DNA of 39,821 bases from an uncultured Acholeplasmatales bacterium (GTDB lineage Bacteria > Bacillota_I > Bacilli_A > Acholeplasmatales > Anaeroplasmataceae): positions 1-39,821 of the forward strand of contig CALUXR010000017.1 of the NCBI GenBank assembly GCA_944324795.1, in the 5' to 3' direction. A model generated the notes under the pieces. The model had not been told where the DNA came from and did not search any database. It saw nothing but the letters and a program-made list of their open reading frames with translations. Shown here piece after piece: positions 24,671 to 33,638 of the stretch (its first letter is position 1; each line of letters starts with the position of its first letter). A program made the translations under genes and the position numbers.

Positions 24671-25517
24671 GTTTTTTTCTCCCCTTAAAAGCAAATGTAT
24701 AAATTAATACTAAAATAATTGATATAACAGTTAATAAAGTTGAAAAGGCATAAACGCCAGGGAATAAACTACGTTTACCAATTGATGAATATATCCAAAT
24801 AGACATATTATCAAAACCATTACCTGTTGTAAAATAACTGATAGCGAAATCTTCAAATGAAACCGTAAAAGCTAAGACAAGACCGCTAAATACGCCACTT
24901 TTAACTGTTGGAATAATAACTTTTCTTACTGCTTTTAAAGGTTTAATACCTAAATCAGTAGCAGCATCCATTAAATTAGGGTCCATTTCTCTTAATTTTG
25001 GCATAACGCTTAAAATGATATAAGGCAAAGTAAAGAATACATGGGCTAATAATAAAGTTGGAAAGCCAAAGAAATAAGGGAATATTGGTAATAATAAACT
25101 AAATAATAACATTAAGGTAACACCTGTTACAATATCAGCATTTAACAAAGGAATATTATTTAATAATAATAATTTTTGTCTTTTCTTTTGAGGTAGGTAA
25201 AAAATACCAACTGCGATCAATGTACCTAATATTGCTGATATTAAAGTTGCAGAAATGCTTATTATAAAAGTATTTTTTATAGCTTCTGTTAATAAACGAT
25301 TACTAAACATTTCTAAATACCAATTGAAAGTAAAACCACCATATTCAGTCGTACTTCTACTTGAATTAAATGATTGTAATGCTATTACAATAATTGAAGC
25401 ATATAACATAAAGATTGTAAAAATTATAGCGATAATTTTAAATACTTTCCATAAAAGTTTCCACATTTTATGCTTTTTAAATCCATAATCTTCAATATGG
25501 GCAACTTCATATGTCAT
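24654..25517 (-). CDS. potC: polyamine ABC permease PotC
   Basis: Inner membrane subunit of the polyamine importer, 287 residues, with six predicted membrane helices and an EAA-type cytosolic loop around MDAATDLGIKPLKAVRKVIIP (about 183-203). The N-terminal helix is followed by the usual LQSFNSSR segment. The ATG overlaps the potB stop by 4 bases (ATGA) and the end overlaps the potD start, showing tight coupling. Confidence 0.93.
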   Translation of the reverse strand: MTYEVAHIEDYGFKKHKMWKLLWKVFKIIAIIFTIFMLYASIIVIALQSFNSSRSTTEYGGFTFNWYLEMFSNRLLTEAIKNTFIISISATLISAILGTLIAVGIFYLPQKKRQKLLLLNNIPLLNADIVTGVTLMLLFSLLLPIFPYFFGFPTLLLAHVFFTLPYIILSVMPKLREMDPNLMDAATDLGIKPLKAVRKVIIPTVKSGVFSGLVLAFTVSFEDFAISYFTTGNGFDNMSIWIYSSIGKRSLFPGVYAFSTLLTVISIILVLIYTFAFKGRKKHEKKF

Positions 25518-26380
25518 AATAATGTTTCACCCTCCTTATCAAATTTATTTATAAGTAGGATTGAACCAAGGATTATCACTAAGACTAAGACAGCTAATAC
25601 TGAACCAATGTTATAATTCATATTAGAGAAGTTTTGTTCAATTATATTACCAATAAGTAAAACATTACCAGCTCCTAATACTTTTGGTACGGCAAATCCT
25701 GAAAAACATGGTAAAAATACCATTATTGAACCAGAAACTAGACCTTTAAGACTTAAAGGAAATATTACTTTCCAAAACTTTTTAGTTTCAGTCATGCCTA
25801 AATCTAAGGCCGCTTCTTCTAATGATGGATCTATTTTTTCTAAAGCATTATAAATAGGTAAAATTACAAATGGTAAATAAGTAAAAACTAAACCAATTAA
25901 AATAGCTAAATCAGTCCCTAATATATCAACACCTTCAATACCTAACATATTAGTAATAATATTGTGAGGTTGCATTAAATATGATAAAGCCTCTATTCTA
26001 AGTAAAATATTTGTCCACATTGGTAATATCAATAATAATAATATACCACCTTTATGTTTTAATTTAGATTTATATAATGTATAAGCGATTATATAACCAA
26101 AAAATAGGCAAATAAGTGTTGTTAAAAAACTGAATTTAAAACTATTATATAAGGCAATTAATACACTTTCTTCTTTTAAGATAGCAAAATTAGAAAATGT
26201 AAAACTAGCACCTTCAAAACTTATACCTTCAGTATTAACAAACATCAAGATAACCATAATAAACATTGGGATTAAAGCTAGTAAATATAGCCAAATTTTA
26301 TATGGTGTAGACAATCTTTCTAATTTATATGGTGAAGGTAAATCTTCTAATTTGGCTAATAACTTACGATCTTTTTGCAT
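25514..26380 (-). CDS. potB: polyamine ABC permease PotB
   Basis: Second membrane subunit of the polyamine importer. I start it at ATG 26380 (288 aa), inside the end of potA (25-base overlap); the frame runs up to a TTG at 26404. Six hydrophobic segments and the EAA loop LEEAALDLGMTETKKFWKVIFP (about 190-211) identify it. The hallmark FLPCFSGFAVPKVLGAGNVLLIGNII follows that loop. Partner of PotC and PotA. Confidence 0.92.
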   Translation of the reverse strand: MQKDRKLLAKLEDLPSPYKLERLSTPYKIWLYLLALIPMFIMVILMFVNTEGISFEGASFTFSNFAILKEESVLIALYNSFKFSFLTTLICLFFGYIIAYTLYKSKLKHKGGILLLLILPMWTNILLRIEALSYLMQPHNIITNMLGIEGVDILGTDLAILIGLVFTYLPFVILPIYNALEKIDPSLEEAALDLGMTETKKFWKVIFPLSLKGLVSGSIMVFLPCFSGFAVPKVLGAGNVLLIGNIIEQNFSNMNYNIGSVLAVLVLVIILGSILLINKFDKEGETLL

Positions 26381-27525
26381 GTTCCATCTACCTTCATTAA
26401 ACAAATTTCATAAGGGTCAACACTTAGACCGATTTCTTCACCAACTTTTACATCTTCATATGTATGAATTACAAATTCAATATTATCAATATCGACACAA
26501 AGTTCATAATGAACTCCTTTAAATATTGATGAAGTTACAACACCTTTAAGTTTAGCTTTATCAAGACCTACAACATCAAAATCTTCTGGTCTAATTACAA
26601 CATCAACCTCTTCACCATCATTAAATTCATAACCAACACAATCAAAATCAGCACCCATAAAATTAACTAAATTCTTTTTGATATATTTACCTCTAACAAT
26701 ATTAGATTCACCAATAAATTTAGCTACAAATCTATTTTCAGGTTCATTGTAAATATCTTTTGGCGAGCCAAGTTGTTGAATTATCCCACCATTCATAACA
26801 ACTATTCGGTCACTCATTGTCATTGCTTCTTCTTGGTCATGAGTAACATAAATAAAGGTTATTCCTAAATCTCTTTGCATTTCTTTAAGTTCATATTGCA
26901 TATTTTGTCTTAATTTTAAATCAAGAGCTGCAAGTGGTTCATCTAAAAGTAAAATTTTAGGTTTTAAAATAATAGCCCTAGCTATAGCTATTCTTTGCAT
27001 TTGACCACCAGACATTTGATTTATATTACGATTTTCAAAACCTGTTAGATTTACTTGTTCTAATGCATGAAATACTGATTTAGCAATGCAATTATTTAAA
27101 TATTTCTTTATTTTAAAATAACTAACACGTTTTAAATTAGGATTTTCTTTTTTAATTTCTTCAATTACTTTTTCTTTTCCACCATAAAAGTTTAAAATAA
27201 ATTTATAGCCACGGTTTTTAATACCAAAAGCTATATTTTGAAATACATTTAAATGTGGAAATAATGCATAACGTTGAAAGACCGTATTTATCGGTCTAGC
27301 ATAACTTGGTAGTTCATTAATAATTTTATTATCTACGATTATTCTACCAGAATCAGGTTTTTCAAACCCAGCTAGCATTCTTAAGGTTGTAGTTTTACCA
27401 CAACCAGAAGGTCCTAGTAAAGTTAAGAATTCATTTTTATAGATAGTTAAATTAATTTTATTAACTACTTTAACATCAGCATAAGATTTTTCTAAATCTT
27501 GTAGTTCAATAAGCGGTTCAGACAC
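26356..27525 (-). CDS. potA: polyamine ABC ATPase PotA with internal insertion
   Basis: ATPase of the polyamine importer, 389 residues, started by GTG at 27525 with AGGGG 7 bases upstream; no ATG lies near. Walker A GPSGCGKTT (38-46), Q-loop Gln84, signature MSGGQMQR (171-178), Walker B ILLLDE (191-196), switch His229, then a TOBE domain. An extra Lys-rich block of about 40 residues (roughly 104-143) sits between the Q-loop and the signature, in the helical subdomain that contacts the permeases; similar inserts occur in mycoplasmal PotA proteins. First gene of the operon, with a promoter at 27578-27605. Confidence 0.93.
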   Translation of the reverse strand: MSEPLIELQDLEKSYADVKVVNKINLTIYKNEFLTLLGPSGCGKTTTLRMLAGFEKPDSGRIIVDNKIINELPSYARPINTVFQRYALFPHLNVFQNIAFGIKNRGYKFILNFYGGKEKVIEEIKKENPNLKRVSYFKIKKYLNNCIAKSVFHALEQVNLTGFENRNINQMSGGQMQRIAIARAIILKPKILLLDEPLAALDLKLRQNMQYELKEMQRDLGITFIYVTHDQEEAMTMSDRIVVMNGGIIQQLGSPKDIYNEPENRFVAKFIGESNIVRGKYIKKNLVNFMGADFDCVGYEFNDGEEVDVVIRPEDFDVVGLDKAKLKGVVTSSIFKGVHYELCVDIDNIEFVIHTYEDVKVGEEIGLSVDPYEICLMKVDGTCKKIVSY

Positions 27526-27577
27526 CTACCTACCCCTGTTCATCAAAGATGATCCTTTCTTTAAAAATTCAATGTAA

Positions 27578-27605
27578 ATTATACTTAAAATGACATATAA
27601 TACAA
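27578..27605 (-). promoter_or_regulatory. potABCD promoter
   Basis: TTGTAT (27600-27605) and TATAAT (27578-27583) on the minus strand with a 16-base spacer, about 50 bases before the potA GTG. Confidence 0.6.
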
Positions 27606-27631
27606 TAGATTTTATAAAATTTATAATTTAA

Positions 27632-27645
27632 TGTAAACGTTTTCT
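27632..27645. promoter_or_regulatory. cre-like site upstream of the pot promoter
   Basis: TGTAAACGTTTTCT matches the cre consensus TGWAANCGNTNWCA at 13 of 14 positions. It lies 26 bases upstream of the pot -35 box and 6 bases from the kdu operon terminator, so its target gene is unclear. Confidence 0.5.
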
Positions 27646-27650
27646 TTTTT

Positions 27651-27698
27651 AAATAAAAAAATACAATTTCACCTAATTTTAGAGATGAAATTGTATTT
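27651..27698 (-). terminator. terminator of the KDG catabolic operon
   Basis: A 13-bp perfect stem AAATACAATTTCA (27659-27671 with 27686-27698) is followed on the minus strand by a T-rich tract. It lies 28 bases past the kduD stop. Confidence 0.85.
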
Positions 27699-27726
27699 AT
27701 ATTTTATCAATTAATTTTTATAATAA

Positions 27727-28527
27727 TTATTGAGGTTGTTTACCAATATAAGCTAAAATACCACCATCAACGTAAAGAATATGACCATTTACGAAGTTAG
27801 AAGCATCACTAGCTAAGAATACTGCAGGACCTTGTAAATCCTCAGCATTACCCCAACGGCCAGCTGGAGTTTTAGAAACGATAAATTGATCAAATGGATG
27901 ACGGCTACCATCTGCTTGTCTTTCTCTTAATGGAGCAGTTTGAGGTGTAGCAATATAACCAGGTCCAATACCATTACATTGAATGTTATTAGCACCATAT
28001 TCTGAACAAATGTTTTTTGTTAACATTTTTAAGCCACCTTTTGCAGCAGCATATGCAGAAACAGTTTCACGACCAAGTTCAGACATCATTGAACAAATGT
28101 TAATAATCTTACCATGACCTTTTTGAATCATTGAAGGAATAACAGCTTTTGCCATGATGAATGGTCCTGTTAAATCGATATCGATTACTTGTCTCCATTG
28201 TGCTGCAGTCATTTCACACATAGGAATACGTTTAATAATACCAGCATTATTAACTAAAATATCAACGATACCTACTTCTTTTTCAACTTGAGCAATAAAA
28301 TTGCTAACTGCTTCTTCATTAGTTACATCACAAACATAACCATGAGCTTTAATTCCTTTTTCTTTATAAGCAGATAAACCTTTATTAACCAAATCTTGAT
28401 TAATATCATTAAATACAATAGTAGCCCCAGCAGCATGTAATGCTTCAGCAATAGCGAAACCGATACCATATGAAGCACCAGTAACTAATGCTACTTTGCC
28501 ATCTAATCTAAAGTCTTTCATTTCCAT
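27727..28527 (-). CDS. kduD: 2-deoxy-D-gluconate/KDG 5-dehydrogenase (SDR)
   Basis: Short-chain dehydrogenase that reduces 5-keto-4-deoxyuronate-derived 2,5-diketo-3-deoxygluconate to KDG with NAD(P)H. The nucleotide motif TGASYGIG is at 16-23, NNAG at 93-96, and the catalytic set is Ser146, Tyr159 and Lys163 (YAAAK). The ending HILYVDGGILAYIGKQP and the block RQADGSRHPFDQF are hallmarks of the KduD/gluconate 5-dehydrogenase group in gut bacteria. A gluconate 5-dehydrogenase activity is possible, but kduI next door makes KduD the better call. Last gene of the operon. Confidence 0.9.
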   Translation of the reverse strand: MEMKDFRLDGKVALVTGASYGIGFAIAEALHAAGATIVFNDINQDLVNKGLSAYKEKGIKAHGYVCDVTNEEAVSNFIAQVEKEVGIVDILVNNAGIIKRIPMCEMTAAQWRQVIDIDLTGPFIMAKAVIPSMIQKGHGKIINICSMMSELGRETVSAYAAAKGGLKMLTKNICSEYGANNIQCNGIGPGYIATPQTAPLRERQADGSRHPFDQFIVSKTPAGRWGNAEDLQGPAVFLASDASNFVNGHILYVDGGILAYIGKQPQ

Positions 28528-28540
28528 ATTAATTTTCCTC

Positions 28541-29377
28541 CTATTTTAAATCTTCATTATCAATATTATCCATATCGTCAAAGTCTTGATTTTCACCACA
28601 CATAGCCCAAATAAATGAGTAATTAGATGTACCAATACCAGAATGGATTGACCAGCTTGGTGAAATTACTAGTTGTTCATTGTGCATAACGATATGACGA
28701 GTTTCTTGAGGTTGGCCCATCATATGGAAAACAACTTGACCAGGTTTAATATTGAAATAGAAATAAACTTCCATTCTTCTTTCATGTGTATGAGAAGGCA
28801 TAGTATTCCAGCCACTACCTTCAGCTAAATCAGTCATTCCCATAGCAAGTTGACATGACTGGCATACATCAGGATGGATATATTGATTTATAACCCTTTT
28901 ATTTAATGTAGCTGCATCACCACAAGGACGATGATTTGCCTTTTCAAAGTCGATATAATAAGTTGGATAAGTCTTATGAGCAGGACTTGAAGCTATATAA
29001 AACTTAGCAGGGTTATTTTTATCTACAGATGAAAAGCTAACATCTTTTGTACCCATACCAACATATAAACCATCCTTTGGCTTAACATCATAAACTTTAC
29101 CATCTAATGTCACTTTACCAGCACCACCAATATTGATGATACCAAGCTCACGTCTTTCTAAGAAATAAGCAGCACGAAGTTCATCACTAGTTTCAAGTTT
29201 TAAAGTTTTACTAACAGGCATAACCCCACCAGCAATAATTCTATCTTGATGTGAATAAACTAATAAAATATCATCGGCTTTAAATACCTCTTCAACAAGA
29301 TAGTTAGCTCTTAATTCACTAGTATCATAATGTTTTGAGTCATTAGGATGATTAGCATATCTAACTTCTAATTTCAT
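28541..29377 (-). CDS. kduI: 5-keto 4-deoxyuronate isomerase
   Basis: Isomerises 4-deoxy-L-threo-5-hexosulose uronate (the product of pectin or glycosaminoglycan lyase and unsaturated glucuronyl hydrolase action) to 3-deoxy-D-glycero-2,5-hexodiulosonate. At 278 residues it has the exact family length. The zinc ligands are visible as His196 and His198 in SHTHERRME, with Glu203 and His245, the same positions I recall for E. coli KduI. Cytosolic. It is followed by kduD after 13 bases, and its start overlaps the end of the isomerase-like gene by 17 bases. Confidence 0.95.
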   Translation of the reverse strand: MKLEVRYANHPNDSKHYDTSELRANYLVEEVFKADDILLVYSHQDRIIAGGVMPVSKTLKLETSDELRAAYFLERRELGIINIGGAGKVTLDGKVYDVKPKDGLYVGMGTKDVSFSSVDKNNPAKFYIASSPAHKTYPTYYIDFEKANHRPCGDAATLNKRVINQYIHPDVCQSCQLAMGMTDLAEGSGWNTMPSHTHERRMEVYFYFNIKPGQVVFHMMGQPQETRHIVMHNEQLVISPSWSIHSGIGTSNYSFIWAMCGENQDFDDMDNIDNEDLK

Positions 29378-30218
29378 TTTTTACCTCTTCTTCTATTTGC
29401 TTAATAAAATTATAACTTTCTTGCATACCTTCTTTTGAATTACCTTCAAAAATAAAGTAAGCATTTGGGTTACAATTAAGCATCTTTTTTATTATTGTTT
29501 TGTAGTCCATGATACCTTTACCGATATCTTTTCTGATAATTTTGTTATCAACGACTTCAAAATCTTTCAAATGGAAAATAACTGTTCTATCTCCTAAAAC
29601 TTCAATAGCTTCATCTAAAATAGCCATATAATTTTGATAATTTGAAATATCTAAATAATTAAATAAATCAATTGTAAAATAGATGCTATTAGAATGAATT
29701 AAATCATAAAGTTTACGTAAAACTTTAGGACAATAACAAACATGACCAAATGCTCCTTCAAGAGCGATTTTAGCATTGTTTTCCTCAGCAACTAAAGCAA
29801 GTTTTTTAAAAACAACAACAGCTTCTAAAAAACCTTCTTCAGTTCTATTTTTAGGATGATATACCCATGGCTCATCGCTAAAGGAACCAGTTTCACTACC
29901 AACATATGAACAATTAAAATCATGTTCATATTTTAAAAAATTACTAAAATTTGTAAAACCTGTCATAACCTTTTCTTTGTTAGAATGAACAGGGTTGAAA
30001 TAAGCTCCTAACATAGCAATTTCAATACCTTCATCATTAAAGCTTTTGGCTATATCATGGGCTTTTTTAGTATCTAAATAAGTAGGGATAGCACCTTCAT
30101 CTAAAAGTGCTTTATTTATTACTAATTGAACCGAATCAAAGCCAATTGCTTTAGCTTCTAAAGCTAAATTAACTGCTGTATTACGACCTAAATCATGAAC
30201 TCTTACACCAATTTTCAT
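29361..30218 (-). CDS. xylose isomerase-like TIM-barrel sugar isomerase/epimerase
   Basis: AP-endonuclease-2/xylose isomerase-like barrel of 285 residues. Probable metal ligands are Glu in ALEGAFGH, Asp in FTIDLFNY, His in IFHLKDF and Glu in YFIFEGN, one at the end of each of four strands, as in sugar epimerases of this fold. The substrate is not evident; in an operon for ketouronates it may interconvert a uronate or keto sugar. It overlaps its neighbours on both sides (4 bases with the aldo-keto reductase gene, 17 with kduI), so co-expression is strict. Confidence 0.8.
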   Translation of the reverse strand: MKIGVRVHDLGRNTAVNLALEAKAIGFDSVQLVINKALLDEGAIPTYLDTKKAHDIAKSFNDEGIEIAMLGAYFNPVHSNKEKVMTGFTNFSNFLKYEHDFNCSYVGSETGSFSDEPWVYHPKNRTEEGFLEAVVVFKKLALVAEENNAKIALEGAFGHVCYCPKVLRKLYDLIHSNSIYFTIDLFNYLDISNYQNYMAILDEAIEVLGDRTVIFHLKDFEVVDNKIIRKDIGKGIMDYKTIIKKMLNCNPNAYFIFEGNSKEGMQESYNFIKQIEEEVKNEIRS

Positions 30219-31057
30219 ATTTCATATTCCTCTTTCGCAAACGGATTATTATCAGGGTCTGTATATAATCTCTTACCTAAATTAAGTTCATCTAAAATTT
30301 TCATATCTTCTTTTGTAAGGGTAAAATCAAATACTTCAAAATTAGATTTAATACGCTCTTTTGTTACTGATTTAGGAATCATTATTATATTACGTTCTAG
30401 ACCCCATCTAACGACGATGTTAGAAACCGATTTATGGTATTTTTTAGCCATATCGATAAGAGTTTGGTCAGTAAAAACCATTCCTTTAGCAAACGGACCA
30501 TAAGATTCTAAACATATATCTTCCAAGGCTAAAAATCTAGCTAATGGTTCTTGGCTTAAATATGGATGTAACTCAACTTGATTAACCATTGGTTTAATAA
30601 TACAACTTGAAAGTAAATTATTTAAATGATGTATCTGAAAGTTAGATACACCAATAGCTCTAACTTTACCTTCTTTATATAATTCCTCAAAAGCTTGCCA
30701 AGTATGTAAATTAACTAAATAATTATTACTTGGCCAATGAATAAGATATAAATCAACATATGTTGTTTGCAATCTTTCTAGGCTTTGTTCTAAATTAATT
30801 TTTGCACTCTTATAACCAATTTGTTTAGGATAAAGTTTTGTAGTAATAAAAATTTCTTCTCTTTTTACACCACTATCCTTAATCGCCCTACCAATACTTT
30901 CTTCATTACCATATCCCATTGCAGTATCGATAAGTCGGTATCCTATTTTTAAAGCTTCAAGGGTTGCATTATAACATGACTCACCATCTTCAGCCTTAAA
31001 AGTTCCAAGTCCTAATTTAGGCATAATAACGCCGTTATTTAAAGTTACATTTTCCAT
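30215..31057 (-). CDS. aldo/keto reductase
   Basis: NADPH-dependent aldo-keto reductase barrel, 280 residues from ATG 31057 (AGG 9 bases upstream; an ATG three codons earlier lies on that site). The catalytic tetrad is visible: Asp in LIDTAMGY, Tyr in MGYGNEES, Lys in ITTKLYP and His in YLIHWP. The late IIMIPKSVTKERIKSNFEVFDF block is the cofactor-phosphate-binding motif. In this operon it could reduce a deoxy-ketouronate (as DEH reductases do) or a uronate, but substrate cannot be read from the sequence. Confidence 0.9.
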   Translation of the reverse strand: MENVTLNNGVIMPKLGLGTFKAEDGESCYNATLEALKIGYRLIDTAMGYGNEESIGRAIKDSGVKREEIFITTKLYPKQIGYKSAKINLEQSLERLQTTYVDLYLIHWPSNNYLVNLHTWQAFEELYKEGKVRAIGVSNFQIHHLNNLLSSCIIKPMVNQVELHPYLSQEPLARFLALEDICLESYGPFAKGMVFTDQTLIDMAKKYHKSVSNIVVRWGLERNIIMIPKSVTKERIKSNFEVFDFTLTKEDMKILDELNLGKRLYTDPDNNPFAKEEYEI

Positions 31058-31086
31058 AAAAGCCATCCTTAATATTTAAAGTTTAA

Positions 31087-32112
31087 TTAACGTTGAACAC
31101 GACCAGAAGCATCTCCACCTGCTAAAGCTTCTACTTCAGATGTAGATACTAAGTTGAAGTCACCATTAATTGTATGTTTTAATGCAGAGGCAGCAACAGC
31201 GAATTCTAAGGCTTTACCTTGATCTTTAGGGTAAGTTAATAAACCATGAATTAAACCACCACTAAATGAATCGCCACCACCAACACGGTCAATGATTGGG
31301 TTAATATCATAACGTTTAGATTCATAGAATTCTTTACCATTATAAATTAAAGCTTTCCAACCATTATGAGTAGCTGAGAAAGATTCTCTTAATGTAGAAA
31401 CTACATATTTGAAACCAAATTTTTCAGCCATTTGTTTAAAGATTGCTTTATAACCTGAAGCATCAGTTTTACCACCTGTAACATCAGCATCTGGTTTGAA
31501 GCCTAAACATAATTCAGCATCTTCTTCATTACCGATACATACATCTACATATTGCATTAAAGGACGCATAATTGAAATTGCTTTTTCACTTGTCCATAAT
31601 TTCTTACGGAAGTTTAAGTCACATGAAACTGTAACGCCATGGCGTTTTGCAGCTTCACAGGCTAATTTTGTTAATTCTGCAGCTTTATCAGAAATAGCTG
31701 GAGTGATACCAGACCAATGGAACCAATCAGCACCTTCCATAATAACATCAAAATCAAAATCCTTTGGATCAGCTTCAGCAATTGCGCTATTAGCACGGTC
31801 GTAAATAACTTTAGAAGCACGCATAGAAGCGCCAGTTTCTAAATAATAAATACCAAGTCTATCACCACCACGAGCGATATATTTAGTATTAACACCATAT
31901 TTACGAAGTGCATTAACTGCACATTGACCAATTTCATGAGATGGAACTTTTGAAACAAAGTAAGCATCATGACCATAGTTAGCACAACTTACAGCCACAT
32001 TAGCTTCACCACCACCATAAACTACATCAAAAGAATCTGATTGAACGAAACGTGTATTACCTGGTGTAGATAATCTCAACATAATTTCGCCTAAAGTAAC
32101 AATTTTTGCCAT
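31087..32112 (-). CDS. kdgK: 2-keto-3-deoxygluconate kinase (PfkB family)
   Basis: Phosphorylates KDG to KDPG with ATP, the step before Eda. 341 residues; ribokinase fold. The substrate-side motif GGGEANVAV is at 33-41, the NEED motif (GNEEDAE, 194-200) that binds Mg and phosphate is intact, and the catalytic base is Asp281 in RVGGGDSFSGG with the anion hole before it. It is the downstream of two related kinases in the operon and has the more standard motifs, so it is the better KdgK candidate. It has AGGAG-like upstream signals. Confidence 0.9.
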   Translation of the reverse strand: MAKIVTLGEIMLRLSTPGNTRFVQSDSFDVVYGGGEANVAVSCANYGHDAYFVSKVPSHEIGQCAVNALRKYGVNTKYIARGGDRLGIYYLETGASMRASKVIYDRANSAIAEADPKDFDFDVIMEGADWFHWSGITPAISDKAAELTKLACEAAKRHGVTVSCDLNFRKKLWTSEKAISIMRPLMQYVDVCIGNEEDAELCLGFKPDADVTGGKTDASGYKAIFKQMAEKFGFKYVVSTLRESFSATHNGWKALIYNGKEFYESKRYDINPIIDRVGGGDSFSGGLIHGLLTYPKDQGKALEFAVAASALKHTINGDFNLVSTSEVEALAGGDASGRVQR

Positions 32113-32124
32113 TTTTAAATCTCC

Positions 32125-32589
32125 TTATTTATCTAATTTTATTTTTATTACGGCTTTTTCGATGGTTTTACCATCAACATCTAATTTTGCTAAATGAATA
32201 TCTTCAGGGAAAACTAATGCATACCCCTCTTCTAAAGTAATATAGATTTCATTTTCTGCTTTATAATGATATTTTGTAACATCTTTTTGTTCATTGTAAG
32301 GTGTAGTTACAACTAAACCTTTATCACTAATATCAGTATAGCCGAAACCTTCTTTACCTTTTAAAACTATTTGCATATCTAAATAGTTTTTATGTCCTTC
32401 AAAATAGCATTCTTCTAAAGGTCTAGCAACATATGTATCGCGATTAACATAAACATTATCACCATCAATTTGTGTTTTACCTTTAGGTAGTGCAAGTAGA
32501 TCATGTGTTAAAACAAAATCTATTGCTGTATCGATATTTTTACTTATTCCCTTGTAATGGGCAATATCTTTTAATTTTCCTACAATCAT
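32125..32589 (-). CDS. YhcH/YjgK/YiaL family protein
   Basis: A 154-residue cupin-like protein of the YhcH/YjgK/YiaL family (DUF386, formerly annotated beta-galactosidase subunit beta). The core YEGHKNYLDMQIVLKGKEGFGY and the late ALVFPEDIHLAKL (His) match that family, whose members occur in sialic-acid, rare-sugar and uronate operons and are thought to act on sugar anomers or sugar acids. Here it lies between two kinase genes, 4 bases after the second kinase's stop. The precise reaction is unknown. Confidence 0.85.
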   Translation of the reverse strand: MIVGKLKDIAHYKGISKNIDTAIDFVLTHDLLALPKGKTQIDGDNVYVNRDTYVARPLEECYFEGHKNYLDMQIVLKGKEGFGYTDISDKGLVVTTPYNEQKDVTKYHYKAENEIYITLEEGYALVFPEDIHLAKLDVDGKTIEKAVIKIKLDK

Positions 32590-32593
32590 AATT

Positions 32594-33625
32594 TTACCTT
32601 TCTACCTCGGCTGCTCCATTAGCTTTCATAAATTGAATAACATCATCTTTAGAGAAAATTGAAGCATCGCCATAAATAGTATGTTTTAATACACTTGTAC
32701 ATAAACCAAATCTAACAGCATAGCTAGGGTCATCAAAATTTTCAAGTAAACCATGGATTACACCTGATGCAAAAGCATCGCCGCCCCCAATGCGGTCAAA
32801 AATATTAAATCTAATTGGATTTGTTAATTCCCAACTTAATTCATCACCATTTAAGGCAAAGTAATAACCAGCTAAACTATTATCATTAGCAGTATAGACA
32901 ACTCTATCAGTACCAAATATATAATTTAAATTATATTTTTTAATCATTTTAGGGAAGACATTACGTCTCTTTTCTGATAAAGTTGCATCTTTTAATTCTT
33001 CATCTAAAGGAATTTCTAATATCGTATTAGCATCCCAGAAACTTGCAAAAACAATATCTACATAATGCATAAATTGTTGATAGACAGGTTTTGCTTCTTC
33101 TACAGTCCATAATTTAGCGCGATAGTTAAAATCAAAACTAACTTTAACGTTTCTTCTTTTAGCTTCTTGAACAGCTTTTAAAGCAACAGTTCTTACTCTT
33201 TCGCCAAGTGCTAAAGTTATACCAGAGATATGGAACCAAGTAGTATCTTTAAAAACTTCATCCCAATTAAATTCACCAATTTGTACTCTAGTTATTGCAC
33301 TATGTTTACGGTTATAAATAACTTTTGATGGACGACCACCAAAACCAGTTTCTAAGAAATAAATACCTAAAGTTGAAGATCCCCTAACAATGTAATCTGT
33401 ATTTACTCCATTAGCTTGTAAATGTCCTACAGCTCCATCACCAAGTTGATTTGGTGGAAGCTTTGACATGAAATAGCATTTGTGCCCTAAATGAGAAAGA
33501 GCAACTGCTACGTTAGCTTCACCACCACCATAATTTACAATAAAACTATGACATTGATTAATAGTAGCGTAATCTGGAGTTGACAAACGTAACATTATTT
33601 CGCCAAAAGTAACAATCTTCTCCAT
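32594..33625 (-). CDS. second PfkB-family sugar kinase, KdgK paralogue
   Basis: A 343-residue ribokinase-fold protein clearly related to the kinase at 31087-32112 (same opening EKIVTFGEIMLRLSTP and GGGEANVAV). Two adjacent ATGs (33628 and 33625) are possible; AGGTGA spacing favours the second. The catalytic base is kept in RIGGGDAFASG, but the NEED-type motif is replaced by ASFWDANTI, so Mg/ATP handling or substrate may differ. It may phosphorylate a different sugar acid, or be regulatory. It is the second gene of the operon after eda. Confidence 0.85.
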   Translation of the reverse strand: MEKIVTFGEIMLRLSTPDYATINQCHSFIVNYGGGEANVAVALSHLGHKCYFMSKLPPNQLGDGAVGHLQANGVNTDYIVRGSSTLGIYFLETGFGGRPSKVIYNRKHSAITRVQIGEFNWDEVFKDTTWFHISGITLALGERVRTVALKAVQEAKRRNVKVSFDFNYRAKLWTVEEAKPVYQQFMHYVDIVFASFWDANTILEIPLDEELKDATLSEKRRNVFPKMIKKYNLNYIFGTDRVVYTANDNSLAGYYFALNGDELSWELTNPIRFNIFDRIGGGDAFASGVIHGLLENFDDPSYAVRFGLCTSVLKHTIYGDASIFSKDDVIQFMKANGAAEVER

Positions 33626-33638
33626 CATGTCACCTAGA

